From positions 22,286,320-22,350,319 of the forward strand of contig JAJEKV010000004.1 of assembly GCA_021234155.1 (NCBI GenBank): 64,000 nucleotides of DNA, in the 5' to 3' direction. The first letter of the stretch is position 1, and each line of letters begins with the position of its first letter. This document shows positions 35,990 through 45,784 of this stretch, one piece after another. Under the pieces are notes generated by a model. It saw only the letters and a program-made list of their open reading frames with translations, did no database searches and was not told the origin of the DNA. Source of the DNA: Isoetes taiwanensis. Lineage: Eukaryota > Streptophyta > Lycopodiopsida > Isoetales > Isoetaceae. Made by a program: the position numbers and the translations under genes.

Positions 35990-36720
35990 ATGGCGAAACT
36001 CCAAATGGATCTCAAGAACATAGAAAAATTGGATCGTTCAAATGCCACAGTGTGGTTTTGGAAGATGCAAGCAGTTCTTGAAGAAAGAGATGTATGGGAA
36101 GTCGTCAGTGGGGATGAACCAAAGCCCCAAGTTGCTGAAGTAGTAAATGGGAATGAGGGAGAGGCTGCTCCAGGTGCAGCAGAGATTGCTCTTCTATCTG
36201 CATGGAAAAAGAAAGATAATAGAGCAAAAACATCAATGATGTTTGGATTGAAAGACGGGCAGATCCCGTTAGTAAGGCTCAAAGAAACGGCTAAAGAAGG
36301 GTGGGAATGTCTTAAGAAGACCTTCAAGACATGTAACACCTCCTTTAAACTATTCTTATGGGCGTAATTTCTTCAAGACAAAAATAAAAGATGGGAGGAC
36401 CCCGCTGATCATATCAGCAGAATATGGAGAGTCCGGCTGACCAATTGGGAGCATTGAAGCATACAATCAATGATGAAGATCTGGCTATGGCAATTCTCGC
36501 CGCCTTCCCAAAATTTTATGATTCAATTAAACAAGCCATGGGCGCCAAAGTGGCATCTTGAGAAGTGAAGTCGTGATAAGTGCAAGATACAGTGCTTCAA
36601 ATTTGTTGAAGAAAGAAGAAGATGAGTCCGCCTTTATAGCAAAAAGCCAGTCCTGCAAGGAAAGATTTTGAATGTTGGACTTGTGGAAAGAAGGGTCACA
36701 TCTCCGTGAATTGTCACTCA
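35990..36720 (+). pseudogene. gag: copia gag (UBN2-type) with CCHC knuckle
   Basis: Starts ATG at 35990 and is open to 36367. The N-terminal segment with LDRSNATVWFWKMQAVLEE matches the L...NY..W...M...L pattern of copia gag proteins, which assemble the particle. After a stop and frame changes the remaining gag can be followed in pieces (an AILAAFPKFYDSI stretch near 36490). A CCHC zinc knuckle lies at about 36672-36714: CWTCGKKGHISVNC, with the spacing C-x2-C-x4-H-x4-C intact. An acidic linker (36837-37080) leads to the protease. Nonfunctional as read. Confidence 0.85.
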
Positions 36721-37128
36721 AAGAAAGCCGGAGAGATAAAGCTAGCAAGGAAAAGGAGGGAAAGAAACAAGGAAAATCCAAAACGTCTCTTCCGTAAAAA
36801 AAAAAAATGGAGTAATAGGCACACACGGGTGCACATATGGCTGAGGAAAGTGAGAATAAATCAGATGATGGGGAAGAAAGTGAATCTGAAGCTAATATGG
36901 CCATTCTTGATGAAGATCCTAAGGCCAACATGGCTATCATGCATAGAAACAAGCCCAAGCAAGATGTCTTCCACGTGTACAAGAGCTTTCTTGGCACAAG
37001 ATGGGAAGATCACACATCTGAAAGTGAAGATGCATCTGAGGATGAAGATGAGGCTAACAGAAACAAGCCTCAAGGGCTAGTGGTCAAGCATCCGCAGACT
37101 AGCAAAGAAATGGAGATACGAAAAAGTG

Positions 37129-37546
37129 TGGATCCTAGACTCTGCTGCAACTCATGTGATGACAAATAACAAGGAATGGCTCAAAGAGTACAAGGAGGAA
37201 GAGCATGGAAGGACTGTAAGTGGTATAGCCTCTGGGTTGAAGATTGTTGGTACTGGAACTATAACACTTTAGTTTGCTGATCGGTCCAGGGATATAGCAC
37301 ATGTACTTTATGTACCCGGGCTTCAAAGAAATCTCATATCTTTAGCCAGATTGGTGGATGTTGGAGTCACTGCATGTGTTCTCAAAGATGAAATGCTCTT
37401 GATGAATAACCATAAGCAAATTGTTGGGAAGGGAGTGAGAGTAGGATTCTTGTATCAATTGCTCGAATTGAAGCGAGAAGGGGGCTCATGCAAAGAGATC
37501 GCGGCGATTCACAAAGAACCACTGGACCAGAAGGGGATATGCAACT
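37129..37546 (+). pseudogene. pol: copia protease region
   Basis: The aspartic protease active site reads WILDSAATHVMT at about 37129-37164 (catalytic D-S-A, in place of the usual D-S-G/A). Downstream, in the same frame, an in-frame TAG falls at about 37269. The frame then continues with AHVLYVPGLQRNLISLARL, the characteristic C-terminal part of copia proteases. A frame change near 37560 separates it from the integrase zinc-binding region. In an active element this enzyme would process the gag-pol polyprotein. Confidence 0.85.
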
Positions 37547-38848
37547 ATGGCATCAAGGCTTGGTCACATCAACCAAGGGAGGATGAAGAAGCCGCAAACA
37601 GGGAAAGATGGTAAAGGTATGAATATCTCTACAGTTAGAAGTCTTGAATTATGTGAAGGATGCATCTTGAGTAAACATCATAAAAAAGGGGTAAGGAGGC
37701 AGGGTACTAGGGCCACAAAGTTACTCCAATTGGTACATACAGATTTGAGCGGGATCATGCCCGTCAAATCTTTTGGAAATGCACAGTATTTTTTGATAAT
37801 TGTGGATGATTTTTCAAGGAAAACATTTGTATTTCTTGTTAAAAGGAAAAGTGACGTGTTAGCCACATTCAAGATATGGATGAAACAAGTTGAAAGGGAG
37901 ACTGGAAATACCATTGGAGCAATTCGCAGTGACAATGGGACAGAGTTTGTATCTCGGGAATTTACAAATTGTTTGCAGCAAGATGGAATAAAAAGGCAGC
38001 TCTCAAACCCATATGAGCACTTCCAGAATGGCGTGGCAGAGAGAAAAATCAGAACTTTGAAGGAGTGTGCTTTGAGCATGCTGAAGTGGGCTAAGGTGTC
38101 AGACCGTTTTTGGGGTGAGGCTATTATAACTGCATGTTACATTCAGAACAGAACGCCAACAGTGGCAGTGAAAGGAAAAACACCAGAAGAGGCTTGGAGT
38201 GGCATCAAACCAGATGTTGGACACTTGAGAGTATTTGGGAGCACTGCATTTGCGTTCGTTCCTAAAGAGATTCGGAAGAACAAACTGGCAGACAAGTCAC
38301 GTAGATGCATGTTTTTGGGTTATTGCCTAGAAGGTAAAGGATATCGATTGATGGATGTTGAGACCAAGAAGGTAATTCGCAGTAGCAATGTCAGATTTGA
38401 TGAGTATGGCTTAGATTCTCAGAGGGTGTCACATGATTCTGAGGATAATGACTTGTACCAAGAGCACACAAATCTGTGGTTGGAAATACAAGAAGAGTCT
38501 GTTGACAGTCAGGATGGAGAACAAACAATTGAGGTACCCATTCAAGGACCAAGCCATGAGGATGATCAGTCGGTCCCTGTCCCTGCTCAGCAGTCTATCT
38601 CTGCCCCTGTTCAACAGCCACTACATACAGCAGTAAGGAGAAGCGCTCGGGGACATCATCCAACTCAACGTTGGTTAGAATGGCGGGCACCTCGGTACTC
38701 AGCAGCTCTGGCAAATGTTCTCCAACAAGAATTGATCTTTGAGAAAATTCATGGGAACTGGTGGCATCAGGACATGGAGGAAAAATGTGTGTCGGAATGT
38801 TTTAAAGCAGAATTTCTTGAACCTTTAACAGTGCATGAAGCTTCTTGA
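37547..38848 (+). pseudogene. pol: copia integrase
   Basis: A 433-codon open frame. The HHCC zinc domain is split: LWHQ lies in the preceding frame, and GHINQGRMKK with CEGCILSKHHKK in this one. The catalytic core shows HTDLSG (first Asp, about 37740), IRSDNGTEF (second Asp, about 37925) and a Glu in NGVAERKIRTL (about 38040). The C-terminal GKTPEEAWSG...LRVFGSTAFAFVP block is the copia-specific extension. A Gln/Ser/Pro linker follows (38460-38640). The DDE residues are intact, so this domain is the best preserved. The reading frame ends at TGA 38846 just as the RT frame opens. Confidence 0.9.
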
Positions 38849-39600
38849 ACAATGGAGGAAAGCAATGCAAGAGGAAATTGATGCAATGTATCTAACTAAT
38901 GCATGGGATTTGGTACCTCTACCCAAAGGAAGAAGAGCAGTAGGCTGCAGGTGGGTATTCAAAATTAAGAAGGACGTTGATGGATCTATTGCAAGATTTC
39001 GAGCTAGATTGGTAGCACAAGGTTTTTCACAACAGGCTGGAATTGATTTTGAAGAAACGTTTTCTCCTGTGGCTAAGATGACCTCAATCAGGACTGTTTT
39101 GGCTCTAGCAGCTCAAGAAGACATGGAAGTGCATCAAATGGACGTAAAAACAGCCTTTTTGAACGGTTATCTGGAGGAGGAAATATTTATGAGGCAGCCA
39201 GAGGGTTTTGATCAAATCAAAGGTAAGGTTTGCAGACTGAATCGAGCTCTGTATGGGCTAAAACAAAGCCCCAGAAGCTGGTATATCAGAATTGATGGTT
39301 TTCTTCAAAGATTGGGATTTCAAAGATGCATAACAGAATGGAATGTGTATTATAAGAGGAGCAAAGCATCAACTAACCATTGTGATTGTTTATGTGGATG
39401 ATCTTATAATTGTTAGCATTAGCATGTATGTGGGTGCAGTCCATTAAAAGTGCTCTCCAAGTTGAGTTTAGAATGACCGATTTGGGAGAAATCAAAACAT
39501 GCTTGGGCCTTCAAGTGCACAGGGACGTAACTAAGAGGACCATTCTAATTCATCAAGAACAAGCTATTCTTAGGTGGGCAAAGCCAGATTTGGAATGAAA
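38835..39600 (+). pseudogene. pol: copia reverse transcriptase
   Basis: Open from 38835 to 39401 with blocks AVGCRWVFKIKKD, ARLVAQGFSQQAGIDFEETF, HQMDVKTAFLNGYLEEEIFM (first catalytic Asp) and ALYGLKQSPRSW. The catalytic YVDD box (39391-39402) lies in a different frame, so a frameshift between about 39320 and 39390 breaks the enzyme. Beyond it, a DLGEIKTCLGLQVHRD stretch continues in the 39410-39598 frame and another break follows. It overlaps the integrase frame by 14 bases, probably because a frame change has split a single pol. Confidence 0.9.
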
Positions 39601-39643
39601 GGGTGTATACCTAAGGATACTCCCTGCTGCAATAAACATAAAA

Positions 39644-40366
39644 TTGAGCAAGGAGATGGAACCCCAATCTAATGAGGAGAAGATTCGGATGAATAGCATT
39701 CCATATAGAAATGCCAGAGGTTGCCTTATGCATATCATGGTAAGTACTAGGCCTGATATTGCACAGGCTGTAGGAGCAGCAAGCAGGTTCATGCAAAACC
39801 CAGGATTGCAGCACTGGAAAGCAGTAAAAAGGATCATTCGATATTTACAAGGCACATCCAATATGGGCCTCAGGTACGGACCAGACTCAAATGATCCAAT
39901 GGTGAGATTAGTGTCATTTGTTGATGCTGATTGGGCTGGAGATCAAGATACCAGGAGGTCAACAACGGGGTTTTCCATCATGTTACATGGAGCAGCAATC
40001 ACTTGGACAAGTTCCAAGCAGACATCAGTAGCATTATCCTCCTGCGAGGCTGAATATATGGCCACATCTGCAGCTGTGAGAGAAACCATTTGGCTACGAC
40101 AGTTTCTGGGAGAAATTGGGTATGTTCAAAAGGAGCCTACTATTGTTTTCAATGATAACAAAAGTAGCATAGCCTTGACTGAGAACCCAATTCATCATAG
40201 AAGATCCAAGCACATTTCAATTCATCACCATTTTACCAGGGACAAAGTGCTGGATCGATCTATACAGATGGAATACCTTCCAACTGAAGAGATGCCCTCA
40301 CGATCTTCTAACCAAGCCACCGCGGCAAAGACAAATTCATGTGGCATAGAAGCTCACTTGGTATAA
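39644..40366 (+). pseudogene. pol: copia RNase H
   Basis: A 240-codon frame begins within the connection region (NARGCLMHIMVSTRPDIAQAV) and contains the RNase H residues FVDADWAG, SSCEAEYMA and FNDNKSSI, i.e. the D-E-D set, with HRRSKHI at the expected place. The last block normally read as A.I.TK..P appears in another frame (LLTKPPRQRQ, about 40300), so a frame change near 40290 breaks the C-terminus. Confidence 0.9.
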
Positions 40367-40392
40367 GCTCAACATTATAAGCGTAACGGGTG

Positions 40393-40578
40393 TGTTGAAA
40401 TGATGGCTAAGATTCGCTTCTAATCGTTGTAACACGAAGCAATTAATGTAATGTAAAGAGTGGGCATTAATTGCTTGTATTATTCATTGTACATACCATA
40501 AATATGAAGGAGAACCCACGGGATGGGCACCTTATTCTTTGCATTTGCTTGTGTTCCTTTCTGATCAAGATTGTTTCG
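40393..40578 (+). repeat. 3' LTR of copia element
   Basis: Same length and order as 35747-35932. Differences: CTG becomes CG after gatt, caCCTGaagc becomes aacaCGaagc, aaCAGaaag becomes aatgtaaag, one CG/CA transition (tcgttg/tcattg) and the terminal A to G. Several of the differences fall on CTG or CAG. Confidence 0.95.
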
Positions 40579-40589
40579 TAAATCGAACG

Positions 40590-41100
40590 CCTCGATTCGT
40601 GGTCCATTAATCCGATTAATCGCTATTTTCACATCCAAGCTCATGGAAACTGTTACCTCCGCAATTATGGAAGCTCTTTAATCCGCCAAAATACCGGAAG
40701 CCGGGCCGCTCGGAGGATCTCTCGTTAATCGCCTAATCTTGCGGAATCTGCCCTGTGAGATTATTATAGCTCAGATCCTAAAACTTAAGAGTTTTTAATC
40801 TGCCCAATTCATCAGAAATGCTGCCCTGGAAAACATTGAAGCTCAAATCCAATTATTGAAGCTCTGGAAGCCCGTATAAAACTGTCGGAATAGATCTGGC
40901 GAACATATTTCCACTCAGATCAAGAATGCGAAGGCTTCTTAAGTTTCCAATAGATGTGGCTATGGTGCCATATAATCCATTATGGCTCAAAACGAGCTGC
41001 CGGAGGCTTCTTAGATTACCCAATTCGACAGAAATTTCTCCCAGCTCTAAGGGTGCTTTCCCATGCCGACCTGAAATTAGATTACCAAGGTGCAAAACCT
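40590..41100 (-). pseudogene. LRR receptor-like protein fragment
   Basis: On the minus strand 41095-40853 reads GEISVELGNLRSLRQLVLSHNGLYGTIATSIGN..., i.e. two to three consecutive extracellular LRRs of the plant type (L.L..N.L.G.I...IGNL..L). The pattern continues after a break with LDLSFNVFQG and, after a stop, DLSYNNLTGQIPQD down to about 40745. There is no signal peptide, transmembrane segment or kinase. The copia 3' LTR ends just to the left of the fragment; I could not find the rest of the gene beyond the copia 5' end, so truncation probably predates or accompanied that insertion. Extracellular LRRs in this family bind peptides or other ligands. Confidence 0.7.
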
Positions 41101-42133
41101 GTGCATTGAGAAATGCTTTGGTCCAAAACCTGGCGTTAAAAATTATTTTGAATTGAAGTCGAAACCCGAATCCTCGGGTTGAGGATGGGAAAGCACCCTA
41201 AGCAATATCGATCGATTCTCCTTGAACACTCCTCAATACGCAGACCCAGAAGACCCAGAAGATTTACCAGCTTTCGAGGCTTCCTTTCAACGGTCGAAGA
41301 TTTCTTCGACCACTAACGCGTGCATCGTGCGGTCGAGATGTGATTGTGCTGTTTTGAATCGTGGGGATATTCTGCCTTTGGAGAGATATTCCGTTAATAA
41401 CATTCCATTTTACAAATGTATCTAAAAATGTTTGAGCTATTCTAGATTTGGTACCTTTGTTTATATTTCTATTGCTACTCAATGGGATGTTTTGCCATTG
41501 ACCAGGGAATATTCTTCTCGCCCTAGATCAAGCGGCCACAATATTTTTTGGCTTCACCCCAACAAAACTTTCAATGGTGCACATTGAACCTACAACGCCT
41601 AATGGATCGAAATACATGCCATATTATTCTCAATGCCATATTATTCTCAAGACTAACCGAGCCCCGCCTAGCATGAGCACAACATGAAGCCGGCATCAAT
41701 ATGCAAAGATGAAGCTCACGGCAGGATCGAAGGGACGAAGCTCTAGCAAAAGCGAATAGTCCGGAGCCGATGCTTACTTCGCCCGCCGGGCTATGGCAAT
41801 ATGTATGTCGTTTTGGAATTTAAAAGCACTGCACCTTCTCGGGCCGATGCAATGCGGGCGACTAGGGCCCCAATCGACTGGATTACAGGACCCAACCCCG
41901 AAAAATAGGGCTGGAGGATTTGATCCTCCGCCACAACAACAATTTCATTCGTTACAACAAGAGACTCTCAATCTGCGATCACCATCATGTGTTGGGCTCC
42001 TCATCTTTCTAAAATTAGCCAGACCTGTTTCTTTTCTTATGCCATCACAATAAAAAAAACCATCCATAACCATCTAAAATAGAAGCAAAACCTCCAAAAC
42101 AAGCAAGCTGCTCAAATTGCCTTAAATATATAG
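41101..42133. other. Intergenic
   Basis: No gene recognised. A short open frame at 41793-42053 has no known domain. The sequence near 41160 (cgaatcctcgggttgaggat) forms a small dyad. Confidence 0.4.
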
Positions 42134-42235
42134 TTTTTTTTTTTTTTTTTTTGTTGAAGGCAAGATTTTTTATTAATAATAATAAATGGTACATAAACCT
42201 TATTAAGGACCCCTGAAGGGCCAGATGGGAAGAAT
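42134..42235 (-). mobile_element. 3' end of a minus-strand retroposon
   Basis: Nineteen T (42134-42152) followed by gttgaaggcaagatttttt. Read on the minus strand this is ...AATCTTGCCTTCAAC then poly(A), closely resembling the 3' end of the DUF4283 retroposon at 31810-31847 (TGTCGTCCTTCAAAG then A-rich). This suggests the same LINE lineage. The 5' extent and the target-site duplication were not found. Confidence 0.5.
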
Positions 42236-42365
42236 TATCACCATAACAGCTATAATGACACTAATACAATTATAGAGAAATTCAATACTCCATTTGAAAC
42301 CCAGCTCAACTTCTTCCCTCTCAGAGCAAGTACTACGGGGACCTCTAACAAATTACCTCCAGACG

Positions 42366-42537
42366 AAATTGGGCGCCCGCCCACTTTCCTTCCTGAGGAA
42401 ATTGGGCGCCCGCCCAATTTCCTTCGGGAATAGGCTCCCCCAGAAACTGGGCGGCCGCCGACTTTGCCCTTCAGATGGCTTGAAGCTAGTTGCATGAAGG
42501 CTTCCGCTTTGAGGAAAATAGGGCGCCCGCCCACTTT
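42366..42537. repeat. Palindrome cluster I (4 copies)
   Basis: Four copies of the GC-rich hyphenated palindrome at 42366-42387, 42399-42420, 42444-42465 and 42516-42537. The ideal form has 10-bp arms AAATTGGGCG and CGCCCAATTT around CC. Copies 1, 3 and 4 carry changes in the right or left arm (for example ...CGCCCACTTT). All lie in the same orientation with irregular spacing of 33-72 bp, mostly preceded by agga(a) and followed by tcct. Confidence 0.9.
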
Positions 42538-43130
42538 CCTTCTTCTTGCAAAAGGAAAAACGAAAACGTGAGATCGAACCGAAGATAAGAACTCAAAACA
42601 TAACAACCGATTCATGGACAAACACGGTTACATCATCATATCATATAAAGTTATTAAATACATGAGTCATAGATTGTAATTATTGGTGATTCTATTAATC
42701 TCAAAAGCCTCGCGCTCCGGAACCCACACAATATGGATAGTAACATGATACTCGTCGGGGGAGTCTTTCTTTCGACCAGTAGCTATACCATACAGCCAGG
42801 GATCGAGAGAGATCCCTTTCAACCGCAGCAGCATAAAGATCGCCATAGGTCATAAGGCAAGTAAGGGTGTCAACATGGGGCTGTGGAAGATGGCGAGACA
42901 TGGCAAATGGAATGTGTCAGGCCCGTCGAATGCGCCTATATTTATAGCCAAGGAATTATTGATGATCATCAGAGCAAAGATTATTGGTTGTATATACGGT
43001 GTACATCCAATAATCTTTGCGTACAATACCTTCAATAATGATTGTGGGTATAAATATATCTCAAACCAATTTTGACCATCAAATTTGGCCTTCGTCTAGC
43101 CATGTGGTCTCATTCTGGTCCTGAACGTGA

Positions 43131-43349
43131 TTCCATCAACTGCAAGATGAATCACGAAAACTTCAAGCAGTGCGCGAGCGAGAGATACCCATGGAAGACT
43201 GGATGACCACAGTCGCTCTAAATCCTCGCCATTATCCTGATCCCTTCGACGTTATCATCCATCTGATATGGAATAGAGAGCATCAAATGTACATGATAGA
43301 GAAGATCGCTGGGGTGCCTGGTGAAAATGACTCAGAAGAGTCCCCCTAA
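43131..43349 (+). CDS. Unrecognised small coding-like frame
   Basis: An open frame of 73 codons ends in TAA at 43347-43349. The first in-frame ATG is at 43191, giving 52 residues. The composition is protein-like, with an acidic C-terminus (GENDSEESP) and a central HYPDPFDVIIHLIWN stretch. No domain recognised. It lies between palindrome clusters I and II, and about 280 bp upstream of another small frame on the same strand. It could be the last exon of a longer gene whose upstream exons I cannot identify. Confidence 0.35.
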   Translation, partial: FHQLQDESRKLQAVREREIPMEDWMTTVALNPRHYPDPFDVIIHLIWNREHQMYMIEKIAGVPGENDSEESP

Positions 43350-43453
43350 ATGAACGCTTGTCATCTTGTTGTAATCAGACTGTAATCATCTATGAGATAA
43401 AGTATTAGTACAACTTGTCTTCTATATGTGCAACTTGTCCAACATGTCCCGTG

Positions 43454-43475
43454 AAATTGGGCGCCCGCCCACTTT
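43454..43475. repeat. Palindrome copy, cluster II
   Basis: One copy (right arm CGCCCACTTT). A half-site, gcccaatttcgcg, lies 25 bp further right at about 43500. Confidence 0.85.
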
Positions 43476-43624
43476 GCCCTTGAATGCTCATATCGAATGG
43501 CCCAATTTCGCGTGGCTGTACAGGTGTACCTTATACGGTTACCTGTTGCGCTAGAATGTACGCCAATAATTGACATCAATAATTTCTCACGACTATAAAA
43601 GCAGCTCCACTGCATTCATCTCTC

Positions 43625-43867
43625 ATGGCTTCCTTGCCGGATCGTCCGGAGAACATCCGATCCTTCAAGTGCTACTTGAGTTACAACGATATTTGCCAGT
43701 GCTATATGACTGGTGTTAGTCTTGATCCATGGCTCCAGTCCAAAGCAGATGGACCTGCGAGTAATTGCAGGAAGCTCACTCGTGTTGTGGTCCACCTGTA
43801 TTGGCTTCCTGATCAGCAGATCTTTGAGCTGAATGGCATCGCCTTGGCAGGCGTTGACGACGAGTGA
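43625..43867 (+). CDS. Unrecognised 80-residue protein
   Basis: ATG at 43625 to TGA at 43865, 80 residues. The composition looks like a soluble cytosolic or nuclear protein, with two Cys in a CYLSYNDICQC context, a VVVHLYWLPDQQIFEL hydrophobic segment and an acidic end. A TATAAA lies at 43594-43599, only 31 bp before the ATG. If that is the real TATA box, transcription would start at about the ATG itself, so the next ATG (in the MTGVSLDPW context) may be used or the box is chance. I do not recognise a family. It sits between palindrome clusters II and III, about 3.9 kb (excluding the inserted MULE) from the histone-mimic gene. Confidence 0.45.
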   Translation: MASLPDRPENIRSFKCYLSYNDICQCYMTGVSLDPWLQSKADGPASNCRKLTRVVVHLYWLPDQQIFELNGIALAGVDDE

Positions 43868-44053
43868 CTCTTTGTACACTTGGATATGTTAATGTACCTG
43901 ACAAGGATATAATAATGTTGTAAGGATGTAATAAGCATAGTCAATATTATATAATGTAACGTACCTGAGTAATTCCTGAGGGTCTGCTCTTTGATCTCCA
44001 CTGTTTTTGCAGCTCCACTTCACTTCATGTTTGATGGCGCTTACTCTGCCAGT

Positions 44054-44075
44054 AAATTGGGCGCCCGCCCAATTT
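44054..44075. repeat. Palindrome copy, cluster III (perfect)
   Basis: Perfect 10-bp arms around CC, extended by flanking gtaaatt...aatttac to 12-13 bp arms. It lies 25 bp left of the target-site duplication of the MULE, so the MULE jumped in next to it. Confidence 0.95.
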
Positions 44076-44539
44076 ACTGCGGAGGATAGCGAAGTCAAAT
44101 AAATTTAAGGGAAAAACTCCAGATTACCTTTATGTTTTGATATATTTTCCCATATACCCCTAACTTTTTAAATATTGATGGAATGCCCTTGGTCAACGTA
44201 TTTGGCCTTGTAGTTTTTCGTTTGTCACAAAATACCCTCCAGTTTTTTGTATTTCTTCAAATACCCTTTTCAAGCGGTTCGTTTCCGCTCCCGCAGTTTC
44301 TATAAAATAGCAGTAGCTTTTTCGGTGCAACAGCAAGAAATTTTCGGTGCTTATGCTTTTTCGGTGCTCTTGAGCTTAGTATTTTCAGTGGTTTTAAGAT
44401 TCGACTGGAGCAAATCCGATTCCCTCACCATAAAGCCAACGATCTGATTTTCCTCATCGATTGGAGCAGCAGCAAATCCATTGTTCTTCAGCAGATTCTC
44501 TGATTTGCGGATGCATGTTTCCATTTATCCCGGATTTCC

Positions 44540-44850
44540 TGATTTCTTCAGCAGATTGGGTTTCGAATTCCTGATTGGGTTTCCGTTGCCACAGTTTTCT
44601 GATCGATTTGGAGCAGCAAATTTCCTGATTTCTTCAGCAAGTTAGGTTTCGATTTCCAGATTGGGTTTCCGTTTCCAACTCATTTCTGATTTCTTCAGCA
44701 GATTGGGTTTCGAATTCCTGATTGGGTTTCCGTTGCCACAGATTTCCTGATCGATTTGGAGCAGCAAATTTCCTGGTTTCTTCAGCAAGTTAGGTTTCGA
44801 TTTCCAGATTGGGTTTCCGTTTCCAACTCATTTCCTGATCGATTGGAGCA
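44540..44850 (+). repeat. Tandem repeat of about 149 bp in MULE 1 5' region
   Basis: Two consecutive units run through cctgatttcttcagcagatt, ccgttgccacag, gatttggagcagcaaattt and ggtttcgatttccagattgg. Further partial units occur at 45730-45980 and in the second MULE (59300-59640). Confidence 0.85.
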
Positions 44851-44995
44851 GCAGCGATTCTGTTGCCACATAAATTGTATGCCACAAATCTTTTGCCACA
44901 GATTCTTTTGCCACAATTGCAGCGAAGCTACTGGAAGATTTGGATTTTGCCATAAAGACTTTACACAGCTACAGGATTTTGCCACAGACTTTTCT

Positions 44996-45111
44996 ATGGA
45001 GCTGCAACAAGGCTCTACTTGGCCTTCATTGAAGGAATTGAAACTAGCTGTGAAAGAACATGCCATATCCAACCATGTGGAACTGAAAGTGTTAAAGTCA
45101 GATAAGACAAG
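44996..45111 (+). pseudogene. MuDR N-terminal DNA-binding domain exon, copy A
   Basis: Reads MELQQGSTWPSLKELKLAV then EHAISNHVELKVLKSDKTR. This matches the start of the Mutator N-terminal domain (F.s..elk.av..yai.n....k..ksdk.r), which in MURA-type transposases contacts the terminal repeats. It ends in AAG/GTAATT, a good 5' splice site. Full-length elements would splice it to the remaining transposase exons, whereas here only intronic minisatellite follows. Copy B (46134-46245) has two T deletions, CTG to CG, that break the frame. Confidence 0.75.
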
Positions 45112-45184
45112 GTAATTTTGTAATTTCCCTTCTCATATGCTGTCTATACAAGATTTATGAGCAGCAAAATTCATTTTCTTGTTT

Positions 45185-45365
45185 ATCCATTGTAGATACA
45201 TTGTTTATCCATTGTTTATTTGATTTTCTTGTTTATCCATTGTCTATACATTGTTTATCCATTGTAGATACATTGTTTATCCATTGTTTATACATTGTTT
45301 ATCCATTGTAGATACATTGTTTATCCATTGTTTATTTCATTTTCTTGTAGATACATTGTAGATCC
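45185..45365 (+). repeat. Minisatellite, ttgtttatccattgtagatac units
   Basis: Alternating units of ttgtttatccattgtagatac and ttgtttatccattgtttat. Copies of the same array occur at 46315-46500 and, in the other MULE, at 59960-60120. It occupies the place between the two exons where the transposase core should be. Confidence 0.9.
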
Positions 45366-45412
45366 ATGAACGTCGACAACAAGCAGAATCAGAGGCAGGC
45401 CAATATGCACAG

Positions 45413-45784
45413 TTGGCATTGACTCCACGTGCTGAGCAGAATGTGAAGAGAGCATGTGATCGTGGGCGCTCTTATCGGATTATTGCAGCATCAGAAGTTG
45501 AGTATGAGATTTTGTCTTCAAAATCTAGGATTATGAATTTGGAAATGAGAACATGCTCTTGCAGCGAATGGCAGCAGGAGGGTATTCCTTGTGCACATGC
45601 AGCATGTGCAATACTATATAGAAATGAGCGTGTTCAGAGCTATGCTCATCAAGCATTTTTTCTCACTTCCTACTCTCAAACCTATAGGAAGATCATGCAC
45701 CCCGTTATTGTTCCTACTCTCAAACCACACAGTTTTCCTGATCGATTTGGAGCAGCAAATTTCCTGATTTCTTCAGCAAGTTAG
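45413..45784 (+). pseudogene. MULE C-terminal SWIM domain, copy A (truncated by duplication junction)
   Basis: Contains LTPRAEQNVKRA, a region matching the post-DDE part of MuDR proteins, then the SWIM zinc finger: CSCSEWQQEGIPCAHAACAI (C-x-C-x(n)-C-x-H). After the YRKIMHPVIVP block the sequence jumps at about 45718 into a second copy of the element's 5' region, so the zinc knuckle is lost. SWIM fingers take part in DNA or protein binding in Mutator transposases. Confidence 0.85.

Larger units (their letters stand above)
35747..40578 (+). mobile_element. Ty1/copia LTR retrotransposon, full-length but inactivated
   Basis: This 4.83-kb element has 186-bp LTRs, a tRNA-Met-type primer-binding site, and domains in the order gag, zinc knuckle, protease, integrase, reverse transcriptase, RNase H, which is diagnostic for copia. 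The reading frame is broken by stops and frame changes in gag, protease, before RT, within RT and at the end of RNase H. The LTRs differ at about eight positions of 186, so insertion is not very recent unless sequencing errors contribute. Flanks GAAAT (35742-35746) and TAAAT (40579-40583) could be a 5-bp target-site duplication with one change. A clean polypurine tract before the 3' LTR is not evident. Confidence 0.95.

Noticed and set aside
42250-42621. Minus-strand open frame with repeated VGGRPIS segments, resembling a repeat protein
   Set aside because: The repeats are translations of the GC-rich palindrome copies. Similar pseudo-repeats (KLGARPI, NWAGAQF) appear in other frames wherever the palindrome occurs.
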